From Streptococcus pseudopneumoniae (GTDB lineage Bacteria > Bacillota > Bacilli > Lactobacillales > Streptococcaceae), in NCBI RefSeq assembly GCF_001074155.1, contig NZ_JUUZ01000012.1, positions 1 through 64,000 of the forward strand: 64,000 nt of DNA. Direction: 5' to 3'. Position 1 is the first letter of the stretch; the number at the start of each line of letters is the position of its first letter. Below the pieces are notes generated by a model. That model made no database searches. It worked only from the letters and a program-made list of their open reading frames with translations, and was not told where the DNA came from. Made by a program: the position numbers and the translations under genes. Below, piece by piece: positions 63,428 through 64,000 of the stretch.

Positions 63428-63473
63428 AGCACTCAGCTCTCTCAAGCTTGTGCAAGCACGACATTAGCATTCT
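63407..63473 (-). terminator. Terminator of the histidine phosphatase gene
   Basis: Outer AGAATGCTA / TAGCATTCT stem (63412-63420, 63465-63473) with inner TGTC/GACA pairing and a run of six T on minus. Confidence 0.75.
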
Positions 63474-63513
63474 ATCAATCCTTTAAAAATTCTTCTAAAT
63501 TTAGTGCTGAATT

Positions 63514-64000
63514 TTATTGTTCTGAACTAGCTTGCTCGTCTAGCTTAATTCGTCCAATTTCACGGTAGCTAGAGTCCCCAACAATCTGGACTGAGAACTG
63601 ACCATCTTCGTACTCAAGAATCGTCACACTTCCATTATCAAGACCATGCGGATGCATGCCGTTAATGAGGTAAACAATAGTTCCAATTGTCATTCCATGA
63701 CTGACTACTAGGGCATTCCCTCCCCCATTAGCTTCCATTTCCTTGGCAATGGCTTCAAAGCCTTCCCAGATACGACCACTTAGCTTTTCCCATCCTTCAG
63801 CCCAGCCTGCTGTATCTACTTCTACCAGACCTTCAGCCAGCTCAGCATAGGATAAACGATGCACATGATCGACATTAAAGATACGAGGAATAATCCCCAT
63901 AAATAAGTCCCCATCATAAGCACCATCAAAACTACCAAAGCACCATTCACGGATTCGCTTATCCATACGATAAGGAATTTGCCCTGTTAAACCTAGTTCC
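63514..64000 (-). CDS. Histidine phosphatase (phosphoglycerate mutase family), 5' part outside window
   Basis: The frame is open to the right edge, so the N-terminus, including the catalytic RHG motif, lies outside the window. The visible part continues upstream of an internal Met with ...GLTGQIPYRMDKRIREWCFGSFDGAYDGDL, matching the family's REW.FG.FEG region, and carries the second His in ALVVSHGMTIGTIVYLIN. The ~150 visible C-terminal residues end in an acidic tail. Substrate (phosphoglycerate versus other phosphate esters) is unknown. It is upstream of patA, separated by a terminator that overlaps the patA promoter. Confidence 0.85.
   Translation of the reverse strand, partial: ELGLTGQIPYRMDKRIREWCFGSFDGAYDGDLFMGIIPRIFNVDHVHRLSYAELAEGLVEVDTAGWAEGWEKLSGRIWEGFEAIAKEMEANGGGNALVVSHGMTIGTIVYLINGMHPHGLDNGSVTILEYEDGQFSVQIVGDSSYREIGRIKLDEQASSEQ

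Noticed and set aside
1..64000. CRISPR array, insertion sequence or prophage
   Set aside because: No regularly spaced direct repeats outside coding tandem repeats, no transposase, integrase or phage structural genes; the XerD-like protein is a core operon member.

Overview
The window looks like chromosomal DNA from a mitis-group Streptococcus (S. mitis / S. oralis / S. pneumoniae relatives). The evidence is low GC, two YSIRK/LPXTG surface glycosidases, a complete ami oligopeptide permease operon, the epuA-endA pair, a PatAB-type exporter pair and a BOX intergenic repeat. I cannot settle the species from sequence alone. Most genes are on the minus strand and the gene order is core-like. I see no insertion sequence, prophage or CRISPR array.

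Layout. 0-9 kb: pgk, a very large endo-beta-N-acetylglucosaminidase (EndoD type), a Na/Pi cotransporter, a small helical protein and pepA. 10-16 kb: a nine-gene overlapping operon murI-rdgB-yfcE-cbpB-xerD-like-scpA-scpB-rluB-yidD. 16.5-22.2 kb: a cell-wall-anchored GH95 alpha-fucosidase and an ATGA-coupled pair of unknown small genes (54 and 66 codons). 22.3-28.9 kb: amiACDEF. 29 kb: tRNA-Cys followed by three inverted repeats. 29.3-38 kb: tlyC-like, endA, epuA, murA, DUF1146 gene, sepM, coaD, rsmD, asnA, a BI-1 protein and an RNA methyltransferase. 38-42.6 kb: acyP, yidC, pflA, lysA, purR. 42.6-51.6 kb: yhaM, rmuC, thiN, rpe, rsgA, rsmA, two genes of unknown function, rnmV and tatD. 51.7-64 kb: a KimA-type potassium transporter, rpmH, an aminotransferase, an apparent structured ncRNA, gltX, pgi, a class I amidotransferase, patB-patA and a histidine phosphatase that runs off the right edge.

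How the genes work together. EndoD and the fucosidase share the same secretion and sortase architecture. Each has a cre-like CcpA site just upstream of its ribosome-binding site, which suggests catabolite-repressed harvesting of host N-glycans and fucosylated glycans. The ami permease imports peptides. EndA degrades DNA at the surface. CbpB and the KimA homologue point to c-di-AMP-linked potassium and stringent control. The scpA/scpB, rsmA/rsgA/rluB/rsmD and coaD/murA/murI genes are housekeeping.

Most notable observations. (1) An orphan transcription unit of about 310 nt at 55372-55680 has a consensus promoter, a 5'/3' closing helix, several internal hairpins and an intrinsic terminator, and matches no RNA family I can recognise. 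(2) Three genes at 33.4, 35.5 and 38.1 kb have an extended -10 box ending 6-7 nt before the ATG, so they are candidate leaderless mRNAs. (3) The patA promoter -35 box is buried in the terminator of the preceding gene and is followed by an attenuator-like hairpin. (4) A two-gene microprotein operon lies between the fucosidase gene and ami. Starts were moved to the Met or GTG with a Shine-Dalgarno sequence wherever a longer open frame existed.
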